The translations under genes were made by a program, and so were the position numbers. Under the pieces are notes generated by a model. The model saw only the letters and a program-made list of their open reading frames with translations. It was not told where the DNA came from and did not search any database. A stretch of DNA of 64,000 nucleotides from Burkholderiaceae bacterium (lineage in GTDB: Bacteria > Pseudomonadota > Gammaproteobacteria > Burkholderiales > Burkholderiaceae_C). The DNA is taken from the NCBI GenBank assembly GCA_919902775.1, contig CAKKRJ010000002.1, positions 189,322 to 253,321 of the forward strand, written 5' to 3'. Of this stretch, positions 34,109 through 42,083 are shown in pieces (within the stretch, counting starts at the first letter, position 1; every line of letters begins with the position of its first letter).

Positions 34109-34549
34109 ATGAAAGTCTTGATGCTGCACGGTGTGAACCACAACATGTTCGGCAAGCGCGACCCCAAGCAGTACGGCACCATCACCCTCGATGAGATCAA
34201 TGCCAGCCTGCAGAAGCTGGGTCAAGAGCTGGGGGCCGAAGTCGCGTGCTATCAGACCAACCAGGAAGGTGACATGTGCGAGCGCATTCACCAGGCCTAT
34301 TTCGACAACGTCGATGCCGTGCTGATCAACGCCGGCGCATGGACCCATTACAGCTACGCCATCCGCGATGCCCTGGCCGTGCTGACCTGCCCCATCGTGG
34401 AGTTGCACATGTCCAACATCCACGCCCGCGAAGAATTCCGCCACCACTCGGTGTTTGCCGAGATTGTCAAAGGCCAGATTTGCGGCTTTGGCGCAGACAG
34501 CTATTTGCTGGCCTTGCGTGCCGGCGTGTCCGCAGCGCAAGCGGCCTGA
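34109..34549 (+). CDS. aroQ: Type II 3-dehydroquinate dehydratase
   Basis: A 146-residue type II dehydroquinase that converts 3-dehydroquinate to 3-dehydroshikimate. The catalytic Arg and Tyr lie in GKRDPKQYG near residue 15. QTNQEGDMCERIHQA, NAGAWTHYSYAIRDAL and ELHMSNIHAREEFRHHS are the other motifs, with the catalytic His in the last. The first loop reads HGVNHN instead of the usual NGPNLN, so this is a divergent copy, probably catabolic. GAAAGGA precedes the ATG at 34109. It feeds the dehydratase encoded by the last gene of the unit. Confidence 0.92.
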   Translation: MKVLMLHGVNHNMFGKRDPKQYGTITLDEINASLQKLGQELGAEVACYQTNQEGDMCERIHQAYFDNVDAVLINAGAWTHYSYAIRDALAVLTCPIVELHMSNIHAREEFRHHSVFAEIVKGQICGFGADSYLLALRAGVSAAQAA

Positions 34550-34620
34550 AGTGACCACCGGCTGACCCGCAGCGGTCAGCCCCCTCCATTGGTCTGAATG
34601 ACCGAACAACAACCCATCCC

Positions 34621-35454
34621 ATGATCAACGGCAACACCGACATCATCGCCCACATCGGCTACCCCACGCACACCTTCAAGTCGCCGATGATTTACAACCC
34701 GTACTTTGAGGCCGCAGGCATCAACGCGGTGGTCGTGCCCATGGGTTGCAAGCCCGAGCACTACCCCCCCTTCCTGCGGGCGGTGTTCACGCTCGAAAAC
34801 ATCCGGGGCGCCTTGATCACCATGCCGCACAAGGTCACGACCGTTGGCTTGCTCGACGAAGTCACGGCCACCGTGCGCGTCGCCGGTGCCTGCAACGCCG
34901 TCAAGCGCTTGGCCGATGGCCGCTTGGTGGGCGACATGTTCGACGGGGCCGGTTTTGTGCGCGGTGTGCAGCGCAAGGGTTTTGACCTGACCGCCAAGCG
35001 CGTGCTGGTGGTGGGCACCGGGGGTGTGGGCTGTGCCATTGCGGCTTCGCTGGCTGGGGCTGGCATTGCCGCCATCAGCCTGTTCGACGTCCATACCGCC
35101 AACTGCGAAGCCCTGGCCCAACGCCTGAAAGACAACTACCCCCAGATCGATGTGCGCACCGGCTCCAACGACCCGGCCGGCCATGACCTGGTGGTCAACG
35201 CCACGCCCATGGGCATGAACGAAGGCGACCCGCTGCCGATGGACGTGTCGCGCCTGGCGCCTGAAACCTTTGTGGGCGAGGTGGTGATGAAGGCCGAGAC
35301 CACCGCATTTCTGGCCGCTGCCCAAGCCCGTGGCTGCCGCACCCAGGTGGGCACCGACATGCTGTACGAGCAGATCCCGGCTTACCTGGAATATTTCGGT
35401 TTGCCCACCACCACCGCAGACGTGCTGCGCCGTGGCGCCAAGCTGAGCTACTGA
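34621..35454 (+). CDS. Shikimate/quinate dehydrogenase-type protein (AroE family)
   Basis: A 277-residue NAD(P)-dependent dehydrogenase that would oxidise shikimate (or quinate) to the 3-dehydro compound for catabolism. Catalytic Lys is in ITMPHK and catalytic Asp in MFDGAG; GTGGVGCA is the nucleotide loop. FDVHTAN at the end of the following strand places Asp where NADP-specific enzymes have NRT, which favours NAD. The first carboxylate-binding element reads HTFKSP, so the first serine is Phe. It shares these features with the paralogue at 21079. It lies between aroQ and the HPPD-like gene. Confidence 0.85.
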   Translation: MINGNTDIIAHIGYPTHTFKSPMIYNPYFEAAGINAVVVPMGCKPEHYPPFLRAVFTLENIRGALITMPHKVTTVGLLDEVTATVRVAGACNAVKRLADGRLVGDMFDGAGFVRGVQRKGFDLTAKRVLVVGTGGVGCAIAASLAGAGIAAISLFDVHTANCEALAQRLKDNYPQIDVRTGSNDPAGHDLVVNATPMGMNEGDPLPMDVSRLAPETFVGEVVMKAETTAFLAAAQARGCRTQVGTDMLYEQIPAYLEYFGLPTTTADVLRRGAKLSY

Positions 35455-35491
35455 ACCCCTTGCGTTTGAATTTCCCTGACGGAGTGCACAG

Positions 35492-36367
35492 ATGAGCCTG
35501 AACAAAGTTGACCGCGAAGCCGTTCCAGAAATGCCCAACCGTCTGGGCATCGCCGGGATCGAATTCATCGAATACGCCACCAGCCGCCCGCAGGCGCTGG
35601 GTCAGGTGCTTGAAAACATGGGCTTTCGCCCGGTGGCCCGCCACCGCTCGCGCGAAGTCACCTTGTACCGCCAGGGCAGCATGAACCTGGTGGTCAACGC
35701 CAACCCGGACGATGCCCGAGTGAACGGCACGGTCGATGGCCAGCCGGTGATTTCGGCGGTGGCTTTCCGTGTGCAGGATGCCCTGAAGGCGCACACCCGC
35801 TGCCTGGACCTGGGTGCCTGGAGCGTGGGCAGCCATGCACAGGCCATGGAGCTGCACATCCCCGCCATCCATGGCCCGGGCGGCAGCCGCTTTTATTTTG
35901 TCGACCGTTGGCAAGAGTTCTCGATCTACGACATCGACTTCAAGCCCATCCCCACGGTGGACCCGCACCCGCCGGCGCTTGCGGGCATGAGCTACTTTGG
36001 CGTGGTGCAGTACATCGGCGCCTCCCGCAGCGCCGACTGGCAGACCTATTACGAACACATGTTCGACTTCAGCTCCATCCCCGACGAAGAGCGCTTTGGC
36101 ATCTTGCCCAAGGGCAAGCTGATGAAGAGCCCCTGCGGCACCTTCTTGTGGCAGTTGGTGGAACCTGATGTCTGGATGGACGGCGACGACAGCCCCGAGT
36201 GCCTGCAACGCATCGGCTTTGGTGTGCCGAATGTGGCCGAGGCGGTGGCGGCGCTCAAGGCCCGTGGTGTCGAGTTCGTCGAATCGACCCAGTTGCATCC
36301 CGAAGACCGGGGTGCGCTGACGCGCAACGCCTTGGGCTCGGTGGCTTTTGAACTCGTCCACCAATAA
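35492..36367 (+). CDS. HPPD-like (VOC-fold) protein, unfused counterpart of the QuiC C-terminal domain
   Basis: A 291-residue two-module vicinal-oxygen-chelate protein similar to 4-hydroxyphenylpyruvate dioxygenase. Of the three iron ligands of active HPPD I find only the C-terminal Glu (VAFELVHQ). The first His position lies in SYFGVVQYIG and the second in LQRIGF, and neither keeps His. It is therefore probably not a dioxygenase. In pseudomonads the same type of domain is fused to the C-terminus of 3-dehydroshikimate dehydratase (QuiC); here the dehydratase is a separate gene 12 bases downstream. A regulatory or stabilising partner role is inferred. Confidence 0.78.
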   Translation: MSLNKVDREAVPEMPNRLGIAGIEFIEYATSRPQALGQVLENMGFRPVARHRSREVTLYRQGSMNLVVNANPDDARVNGTVDGQPVISAVAFRVQDALKAHTRCLDLGAWSVGSHAQAMELHIPAIHGPGGSRFYFVDRWQEFSIYDIDFKPIPTVDPHPPALAGMSYFGVVQYIGASRSADWQTYYEHMFDFSSIPDEERFGILPKGKLMKSPCGTFLWQLVEPDVWMDGDDSPECLQRIGFGVPNVAEAVAALKARGVEFVESTQLHPEDRGALTRNALGSVAFELVHQ

Positions 36368-36379
36368 AAGGAAGCCGCG

Positions 36380-37261
36380 ATGAACTTGCTCGACGGTTAC
36401 GGCATGGACACCATCACCATGGCAGGCACGCTGGAGGCCAAGCTGGCCGCCATGAAAGGTGCCGGTTTTTCTCAGGTGATGTTGATGGCACGCGATCTGG
36501 TGACGCACCCCGGCGGCGTCAAAGCCGCAGTGGCGGCCGTGCACGCCAGTGGCATGCGGCCCACGGGGTTTCAGGTGCTGCGTGACTTTGAGGGCTTGTC
36601 GGGTCACCTGCACAGCTACAAGCTCGACATTGCCAAGGCCATGCTCGAGATGTGCGCGGCCACGGGCAGCAAGGTGTTGCTGGCTTGTTCGTCCACGTCG
36701 CGCCATGCCACACAAGACCTGGACCAGATCGCCGCCGATCTGAAAAAACTCGCCATGCTGGCGGTGCCGCTGGGCATCAAGGTGGCCTACGAAGCCCTGT
36801 CCTGGGGCCGCACCGTCAACGAATTCCCCACCAGTTGGGACGTGGTCTGCCGAGCCGATTGCCCCAATCTGGGCATTGGCCTCGATTCGTTCCACATCTT
36901 CGCGGCCAAGACCTCTCTGGACGCCATCGAAGAGCTGGATCCGTCCAAAATTTTCCTGGCGCAATTGTCGGACTTCATGTGGCAGGAAACCCCCACGTTT
37001 GAAGAGCGCATGACCACGGCCCGCACGTTCCGCGTGTTCCCGGGCGAAGGTGTGCACAGCGAACAGCTGGCCGATCTGGTGCTGCGCCTGGACCGCATTG
37101 GCTACCGGGGCGATTACAGCTTTGAAGTCTTCAACGACGACTACCAGCAGTTGCCGCTGGAAACGGTGGCCGAGTGCGCCCGAAAAAGTGCCATCTGGTT
37201 GCACCAGGATGTGCTGCACAAATCGGCACCCTTGCCCGAGTGGACACGCCAACGCGCCTGA
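36380..37261 (+). CDS. quiC: 3-dehydroshikimate dehydratase (TIM barrel, single domain)
   Basis: A 293-residue metal-dependent TIM-barrel enzyme that converts 3-dehydroshikimate to protocatechuate. The order of motifs follows the QuiC N-terminal domain: GTLEAKLAAMKGAGF, FQVLRDFEG, IKVAYEALSWGRTVN (Glu ligand), IGLDSFHIF (Asp ligand), IFLAQLSDF (Gln ligand), FRVFPGEG and SFEVFND (Glu ligand). It lacks the fused HPPD-like domain, which is encoded just upstream instead. The product is the substrate of LigAB at 1066-2384. It ends the TRAP-aro-qui unit. Confidence 0.9.
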   Translation: MNLLDGYGMDTITMAGTLEAKLAAMKGAGFSQVMLMARDLVTHPGGVKAAVAAVHASGMRPTGFQVLRDFEGLSGHLHSYKLDIAKAMLEMCAATGSKVLLACSSTSRHATQDLDQIAADLKKLAMLAVPLGIKVAYEALSWGRTVNEFPTSWDVVCRADCPNLGIGLDSFHIFAAKTSLDAIEELDPSKIFLAQLSDFMWQETPTFEERMTTARTFRVFPGEGVHSEQLADLVLRLDRIGYRGDYSFEVFNDDYQQLPLETVAECARKSAIWLHQDVLHKSAPLPEWTRQRA

Positions 37262-37332
37262 AGCGCTGAAGGCGCTGTGGTGGTGCATCCCGTGCAAAAT
37301 GCCCTCTTGCTGAATTGCCAGGGGATGCCTTC

Positions 37333-38445
37333 ATGAAGCCTGATCAAGCTGCCGCCCGCAGCCCCGTGCCATGGTGGGCCCGTTGGGCGCCGCCGGTGTT
37401 GCGCACATCGCACGCGGAACGTGGGCGTGCCGTGCTGGGTTCTTTGCTGGGCATTTTCTGCACGGCGCTCCTGTGTTTCTGGTGGGCTCCTGCAACTGCG
37501 GTCTGGCTGGTGGCGCCCATTGGTGCCAGTGCGGTCTTGGTGTTCACCGCGCCGGCCAGCCCATTGGCGCAACCCTGGCCGGTGGTGGCGGGCAACACCG
37601 TGTCGGCTGCGGTCGGGCTGTTGTGTGCGCTGTGGTTGCCCGGCCCCGTGCTGGCCGCTGCGGTGGCCGTGGCGACGGCCATGGCGGTCATGATGGCCCT
37701 GCGTTGCCTGCACCCACCGGGCGGCGCCATGGCCTTGCTGGTGGTGTTGATGCACGAACACCGTTGGGACTTTGCCTTGTTTCCTGTGTTGACCAATTCG
37801 GTGCTGCTGGTGCTGGTGGCGGTGCTCTACAACAACCTGAGTCGTCACCCTTATCCTTACGCTGCATCCGCATCGGCGGACGATGGGGAAGGACAAATTG
37901 ACCGCGCTGACCTGGAAGCGGTGCTGGCCAATTACGGTCAGGTGCTGGATGTGGCCCCGGATGCGCTGGTGCAGCTGTTGCGCCGGGCACAAGGTGCGGC
38001 GGCGGAGCGCTTGTGGAGCAGTCTGATGTGCCGCGACATCATGTCGCCCGATCCTTGGGTGGCGGACGTGAAGCTCAGTCTCACGCAAGCACGTGACCGC
38101 ATGCAGCAAAACAACATCAAGGCCTTGCCGGTGGTCGACCCCTCCCAGCGCGTGGTGGGCATCATCACCCAGACCGATTTGTTGCGCCTGACCCGTGACG
38201 AGGTGCTGGCAACTTCTTCGCGCACCGTGGGCGATGTCATGACCCGGCAGGTCCGGGTGGCCAGCGCCGACAGCCATGCACTGGATTTGTTGCCCTTGTT
38301 TTCTTCAGCCGGTCACCACCACTTGCCGATCATTGATGACGCCCAGCGCCTCGTCGGCATCCTGACCCAGACCGATCTGGTCAGGGCCCTGGGCCGGGTG
38401 GTGGCGCGGGGGCATGCGCATGCCGAGCCACAGCCTGTTGCCTGA
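37333..38445 (+). CDS. HPP-family membrane protein with two C-terminal CBS domains
   Basis: A 370-residue protein. Residues 25-160 hold about four transmembrane helices of the HPP family, including the name-giving motif in MALRCLHPPGGAMAL. Residues 230-365 are two CBS domains (KALPVVDPSQRVVGIIT and HHHLPIIDDAQRLVGILT) that likely bind adenine nucleotides. The ATG at 37333 has AGGGG upstream; an in-frame TTG is at 37315. HPP proteins have been linked to nitrite or other anion transport, but the substrate is uncertain. The last 32 bases overlap a ferredoxin gene. Confidence 0.87.
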   Translation: MKPDQAAARSPVPWWARWAPPVLRTSHAERGRAVLGSLLGIFCTALLCFWWAPATAVWLVAPIGASAVLVFTAPASPLAQPWPVVAGNTVSAAVGLLCALWLPGPVLAAAVAVATAMAVMMALRCLHPPGGAMALLVVLMHEHRWDFALFPVLTNSVLLVLVAVLYNNLSRHPYPYAASASADDGEGQIDRADLEAVLANYGQVLDVAPDALVQLLRRAQGAAAERLWSSLMCRDIMSPDPWVADVKLSLTQARDRMQQNNIKALPVVDPSQRVVGIITQTDLLRLTRDEVLATSSRTVGDVMTRQVRVASADSHALDLLPLFSSAGHHHLPIIDDAQRLVGILTQTDLVRALGRVVARGHAHAEPQPVA

Positions 38446-38650
38446 GATCGACCGCAGCCGCTGCACAGGTTGCGGCTGGTGTGTGGCGGTGTGTCCGCCG
38501 CACGTGCTGAGCTTGCAGCTCCAGGCGTTCAAGAAGACCTCGCTGTTGCACGACGCTGCGGCGTGTACGGGCTGCAAAAAGTGCGCGCGGCGTTGTCCTT
38601 TCGGGGTGATCACCATGGTGCAAGAACTGCCACGTTCAGACGGCAGTTGA
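38414..38650 (+). CDS. Small 2[4Fe-4S] ferredoxin
   Basis: A 78-residue bacterial-type ferredoxin with two full cluster motifs, CTGCGWCVAVCPP near residue 17 and CTGCKKCARRCPF near residue 51. It overlaps the HPP-CBS gene by 32 bases and converges on tadC with a 24-base gap. Its redox partner is unknown; the tight coupling suggests a job linked to the HPP-CBS membrane protein. An ATG at 38420 is an alternative start. Confidence 0.88.
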   Translation: MRMPSHSLLPEIDRSRCTGCGWCVAVCPPHVLSLQLQAFKKTSLLHDAAACTGCKKCARRCPFGVITMVQELPRSDGS

Positions 38651-38674
38651 TGGCTGCGCTGCCAGGGGGCGCGT

Positions 38675-39616
38675 TCAGTGGTGCGTGAAAAACTGCTTGG
38701 TGAAGGTGACCACGACAGGCCCCAACAGCACCGTCAGCAGGGAAGGGAAGACGCAGAAAATCAAGGGAATCAGCAGTTTGACGGGCAATTTGGCGGCCGC
38801 CTCTTCGGCACGCAGGCGGCGCTGGGTGCGCAGTGCGTCGGAATGCACCTGCAAGGATTCCGACACGCTGGTGCCAAAGCGGTCGGCCTGGATCAGCATG
38901 GAGACCAGCGCATCGATGTCTTTCAGGCCCATGCGCACCGACAAGTGGCGCAGGGCTTCGGCCCGCGAGGAACCTGCCCGCAAGGCCATGCCGGTCAACG
39001 CAAACTCTTCGGACAATTCAGGCCGGGCATGGCGAATTTCCCGCCCCACGCGCTCCATGGCGGCGTCCAGCCCCAAACCCGCCTGCACGCACACCCGCAA
39101 CAAATCCAGGGCGTCTGGAAAGGCATGCAGCAAAGCCCGTTGGCGGCGCTGGATCTGCATGTTCAAAATCCAGTTGGGCAGGTAGTAACCGATGGCGGCA
39201 GCCAGCAGCAAAGGGGCAAAGCGCCGCAGACCTTGCGGGTGCCAGGGGCCCATTTCCATCAGGCCCCAGGCCAGCAAGGGCAGCACCAAAGTCAGCAGTG
39301 TTTTGCAGGTGAAATAAATCTGCAGCGCCACCTGCGAGCGCCAGCCCGCATGCCAAAAACGCACCCGCAAAGCCGAAGCGGTGGCCCTTTCGCCGCCCGA
39401 CATGGCCGCCGTCCACGGGCTGAGCCACAACAGCCCGGCGAGCAGCCGCTGTTGCAGGCTTTGCCAGGGACTTGCAGGGGCCTGGCCTGGGGCCTGGGTC
39501 AACTGGGCCAAGCGTTCTTTGCCCAGGTTGGGCAGCCAACGCATCAGCAAGATGTAGCTGACGCTGACGACCAGGGCGAAGATGAGGACGGCAAAAGCAA
39601 ACGGGGAGGGGGTCAT
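38675..39616 (-). CDS. tadC: Tad/Flp pilus inner-membrane protein TadC
   Basis: A 313-residue type II secretion F-domain protein with an N-terminal helix, a central cytoplasmic T2SSF domain (VCVQAGLGLDAAMERVGREI, ADRFGTSVSESLQVHSDALR) and C-terminal helices (VKLLIPLIFCVFPSLLTVLL). It forms the platform with TadB. It is the last gene of the minus-strand Tad unit. Confidence 0.92.
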   Translation of the reverse strand: MTPSPFAFAVLIFALVVSVSYILLMRWLPNLGKERLAQLTQAPGQAPASPWQSLQQRLLAGLLWLSPWTAAMSGGERATASALRVRFWHAGWRSQVALQIYFTCKTLLTLVLPLLAWGLMEMGPWHPQGLRRFAPLLLAAAIGYYLPNWILNMQIQRRQRALLHAFPDALDLLRVCVQAGLGLDAAMERVGREIRHARPELSEEFALTGMALRAGSSRAEALRHLSVRMGLKDIDALVSMLIQADRFGTSVSESLQVHSDALRTQRRLRAEEAAAKLPVKLLIPLIFCVFPSLLTVLLGPVVVTFTKQFFTHH

Positions 39617-39652
39617 GGGTGTTCCGCCTAGGTGTGTGTTGGGGGCGTGGCT

Positions 39653-40627
39653 TCAGACGCGGATCTGGATCAACTTCCACATCCACAGCATGCCGATGGC
39701 CATCAGGGTCAAGGAAAAATACACCAACTGCAGGCCGAGCGGTTCGGTCCACAGCTTGGAGATGAAACCCGGGTTGAGCACCGCCATGAAGACCGCCAGT
39801 GCAAAGGGCAAGAGCGACAGCACCAGCGCCGAGATGCGGCCTTCGGCCGACAAGACGCGCACCACGCCCGCGATCTTCTGGCGTTCGCGGATCAGGTTGG
39901 CGGTGTTTTTCAGAATGTCGGCCAGGTTGCCACCGGTTTCACTCTGGATCACCACCGCCACCACAAAATACCGCACGTCATCGCTGGCCACCCGTGCCGA
40001 CAAGGCTTGCAGTGCCTGGGCGGTGCCCACACCAAAATTGATTTCTTCAAACACGGTGCGCAACTCCTGCGACAACGGGGGCGGGCTGTCTTTGGCCGCC
40101 AGGTGCAAGGCACTGGTGAAGGCATGGCCTGCTTGCATGGAGCGGGCAATCAGGTCCAGCGCATCGGGCAGTGCCAGCCCGATCAGCGCCATGCGTTGGC
40201 TGCGGCGGTGCTGCAAATAAGCCACCAAGGCCAGTTCGCCCAACACGGCCAGCGCCAGTGTCAGCACGCCAGGCCACGCCAGTCGGCCGCCCACCGCCAC
40301 GGACAGCAACACCCATGCCACGGCCAGCGTCAGCACATGGGCCACGCGCCAGCTCAAGCCGGTTTGCAGCAAAAATTGGTCCAGTGGCAGCACCCCAGGC
40401 AGGCGGCGAAGCCAGCGCTCCAGTGCCGGTGTTGTGCTGAGCAGCCGATGCTGGCGCAGCTGCAAGGACTGCTCGGTTGGCAAGGACGGGTGGGCAGGCC
40501 GGAGCCTTTGCACCAGCGCCCGTTGCCGTGGGTCGAGGACTTGTCGCCACAGGCCATACAGCCCCCACACCAGCGCCACCATGCACAGGCTCACCAGGCC
40601 CAGAAAGATCCAGTAACGCATGTCCAT
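39653..40627 (-). CDS. tadB: Tad/Flp pilus inner-membrane protein TadB
   Basis: A 324-residue T2SSF-domain platform protein. SMQAGHAFTSALHLAAKDS and the second F-domain helix with VIQSETGGNLADILKNTANL are typical of TadB. Membrane helices are at both ends. It starts two bases after the tadA stop. Confidence 0.92.
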   Translation of the reverse strand: MDMRYWIFLGLVSLCMVALVWGLYGLWRQVLDPRQRALVQRLRPAHPSLPTEQSLQLRQHRLLSTTPALERWLRRLPGVLPLDQFLLQTGLSWRVAHVLTLAVAWVLLSVAVGGRLAWPGVLTLALAVLGELALVAYLQHRRSQRMALIGLALPDALDLIARSMQAGHAFTSALHLAAKDSPPPLSQELRTVFEEINFGVGTAQALQALSARVASDDVRYFVVAVVIQSETGGNLADILKNTANLIRERQKIAGVVRVLSAEGRISALVLSLLPFALAVFMAVLNPGFISKLWTEPLGLQLVYFSLTLMAIGMLWMWKLIQIRV

Positions 40628-40629
40628 GC

Positions 40630-42000
40630 TCAGCTCCAGCGGTGGGTGGGTTCAAACAAATCTTCGCTCAGAGCAATGCCCCGCGTGCTCAGGCGCTGGG
40701 CAAACTTGGGCCGGATGCCGGTGGCCACAAACTGCCCTTGCACCGCGCCGTTGGGGGCCAGTCCGGTTTGCTGGAAGGCAAAAATTTCCTGCATGCTGAT
40801 GACATCGCCTTCCAGACCGGTGATCTCTTGCAGGCTGGTGACTTTGCGCTGCCCGTCGGACAGGCGCGAGACCTGAATCACCACCGACAGGGCCGCGCTG
40901 ATTTGCTGGCGCATGGCGCGCGATTCGGCCTTCAGGCCGGCCATGCCCAGCATGTGCTCCAGGCGGGTGAGTGCGTCGCGCGGCGAATTGGCATGGATGG
41001 TGGTCATCGAACCATCGTGGCCGGAATTCATGGCCTGCAGCATGTCCAGCACTTCGCTGCCGCGCACCTCGCCCATGATGATGCGGTCGGGCCGCATGCG
41101 CAAACTGTTGCGCAGCAAATCGCGTTGCGAGATTTCGCCCTTGCCCTCGATGTTGGCGGGGCGCGATTCCAGGCGCACCACATGTGGCTGCTGCAGTTGC
41201 AACTCAGCGGCGTCTTCGATGGTGATGATGCGTTCGTCGGCCGGGATGCTCGACGACATCACGTTCAGCAAGGTGGTCTTGCCACTGCCCGTACCGCCCG
41301 ACACCAGCAGGTTCACGCGGGCCTTGACCAAGCCCTGAATCAACTCGGCCATGCCGGCTGTGAAGGCGCCAAAGCCAATCAGGTCCTGCACGGTGAACGG
41401 CACCACGGCAAAGCGGCGAATGGACAGCAGGGGGCCGTCGATCGACAGAGGCGGTATGACCGCGTTGACCCGGGAGCCATCGGGCAGCCGGGCATCGACC
41501 ATGGGGCTCATCTCGTCCACACGCCGCCCAATGCGCGACACGATGCGGTCAATCACGCGCAGCAGATGCGCATCGTTGTCGAACTGGATGTCGGTGGGCA
41601 TGATCTTGCCGCGCCGCTCGGCAAACACCTGAAAAGGGCCGTTCACCAGAATGTCCGATACCGTCGTGTCCGACAGCAAGGGCTCAATCGGCCCCAGGCC
41701 CAGCATTTCGTCTTGAATGGCCTGGATGATCATTCGGCGCTCGGTTTCATTGACGGCCAGGTTGTGCGTTGCGATCAGCTGTTCGGTCAAGGTCTTCAGC
41801 TCAGAGCGCAGGCGTTCGGGGGACAGGCTTTCCATGCGCTGCCAATCCATCAGGGACAGAATTTCCTGGTGGATTTGCGTCTTGATTTCTTCCACGCGCA
41901 GCGCTGAAGTGCGCCCGCTGTTCGGCGGCATGGGGTCGCTGCTGAGCAAGACCCCCACCGGGGGGGCTTTTTCAAAATGGGAGCGCAGATTGAGGTTCAT
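40630..42000 (-). CDS. tadA: Tad/Flp pilus assembly ATPase TadA (CpaF)
   Basis: A 456-residue secretion ATPase of the VirB11/CpaF class. Walker A is [14 protein letters not shown], the Asp box is [11 protein letters not shown], Walker B is [11 protein letters not shown], and the His box is [14 protein letters not shown]. The N-terminal domain includes the CpaF segment [19 protein letters not shown]. It powers Flp pilin assembly through TadBC. Confidence 0.95.
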   Translation of the reverse strand: MNLNLRSHFEKAPPVGVLLSSDPMPPNSGRTSALRVEEIKTQIHQEILSLMDWQRMESLSPERLRSELKTLTEQLIATHNLAVNETERRMIIQAIQDEMLGLGPIEPLLSDTTVSDILVNGPFQVFAERRGKIMPTDIQFDNDAHLLRVIDRIVSRIGRRVDEMSPMVDARLPDGSRVNAVIPPLSIDGPLLSIRRFAVVPFTVQDLIGFGAFTAGMAELIQGLVKARVNLLVSGGTGSGKTTLLNVMSSSIPADERIITIEDAAELQLQQPHVVRLESRPANIEGKGEISQRDLLRNSLRMRPDRIIMGEVRGSEVLDMLQAMNSGHDGSMTTIHANSPRDALTRLEHMLGMAGLKAESRAMRQQISAALSVVIQVSRLSDGQRKVTSLQEITGLEGDVISMQEIFAFQQTGLAPNGAVQGQFVATGIRPKFAQRLSTRGIALSEDLFEPTHRWS

Positions 42001-42083
42001 GGAACACGCCTGTGGTGGTGGGGCCTGGTGAATGGCGGGGCTGAAGGTGTCTGGTGCTAAGACGATGGCATGTGGTCACGCGG

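Noticed and set aside
35195-37297. A 700-codon minus-strand frame opposite the aroE-like, HPPD-like and quiC genes
   Set aside because: It crosses three recognised genes and their ribosome sites and has no plausible protein features.
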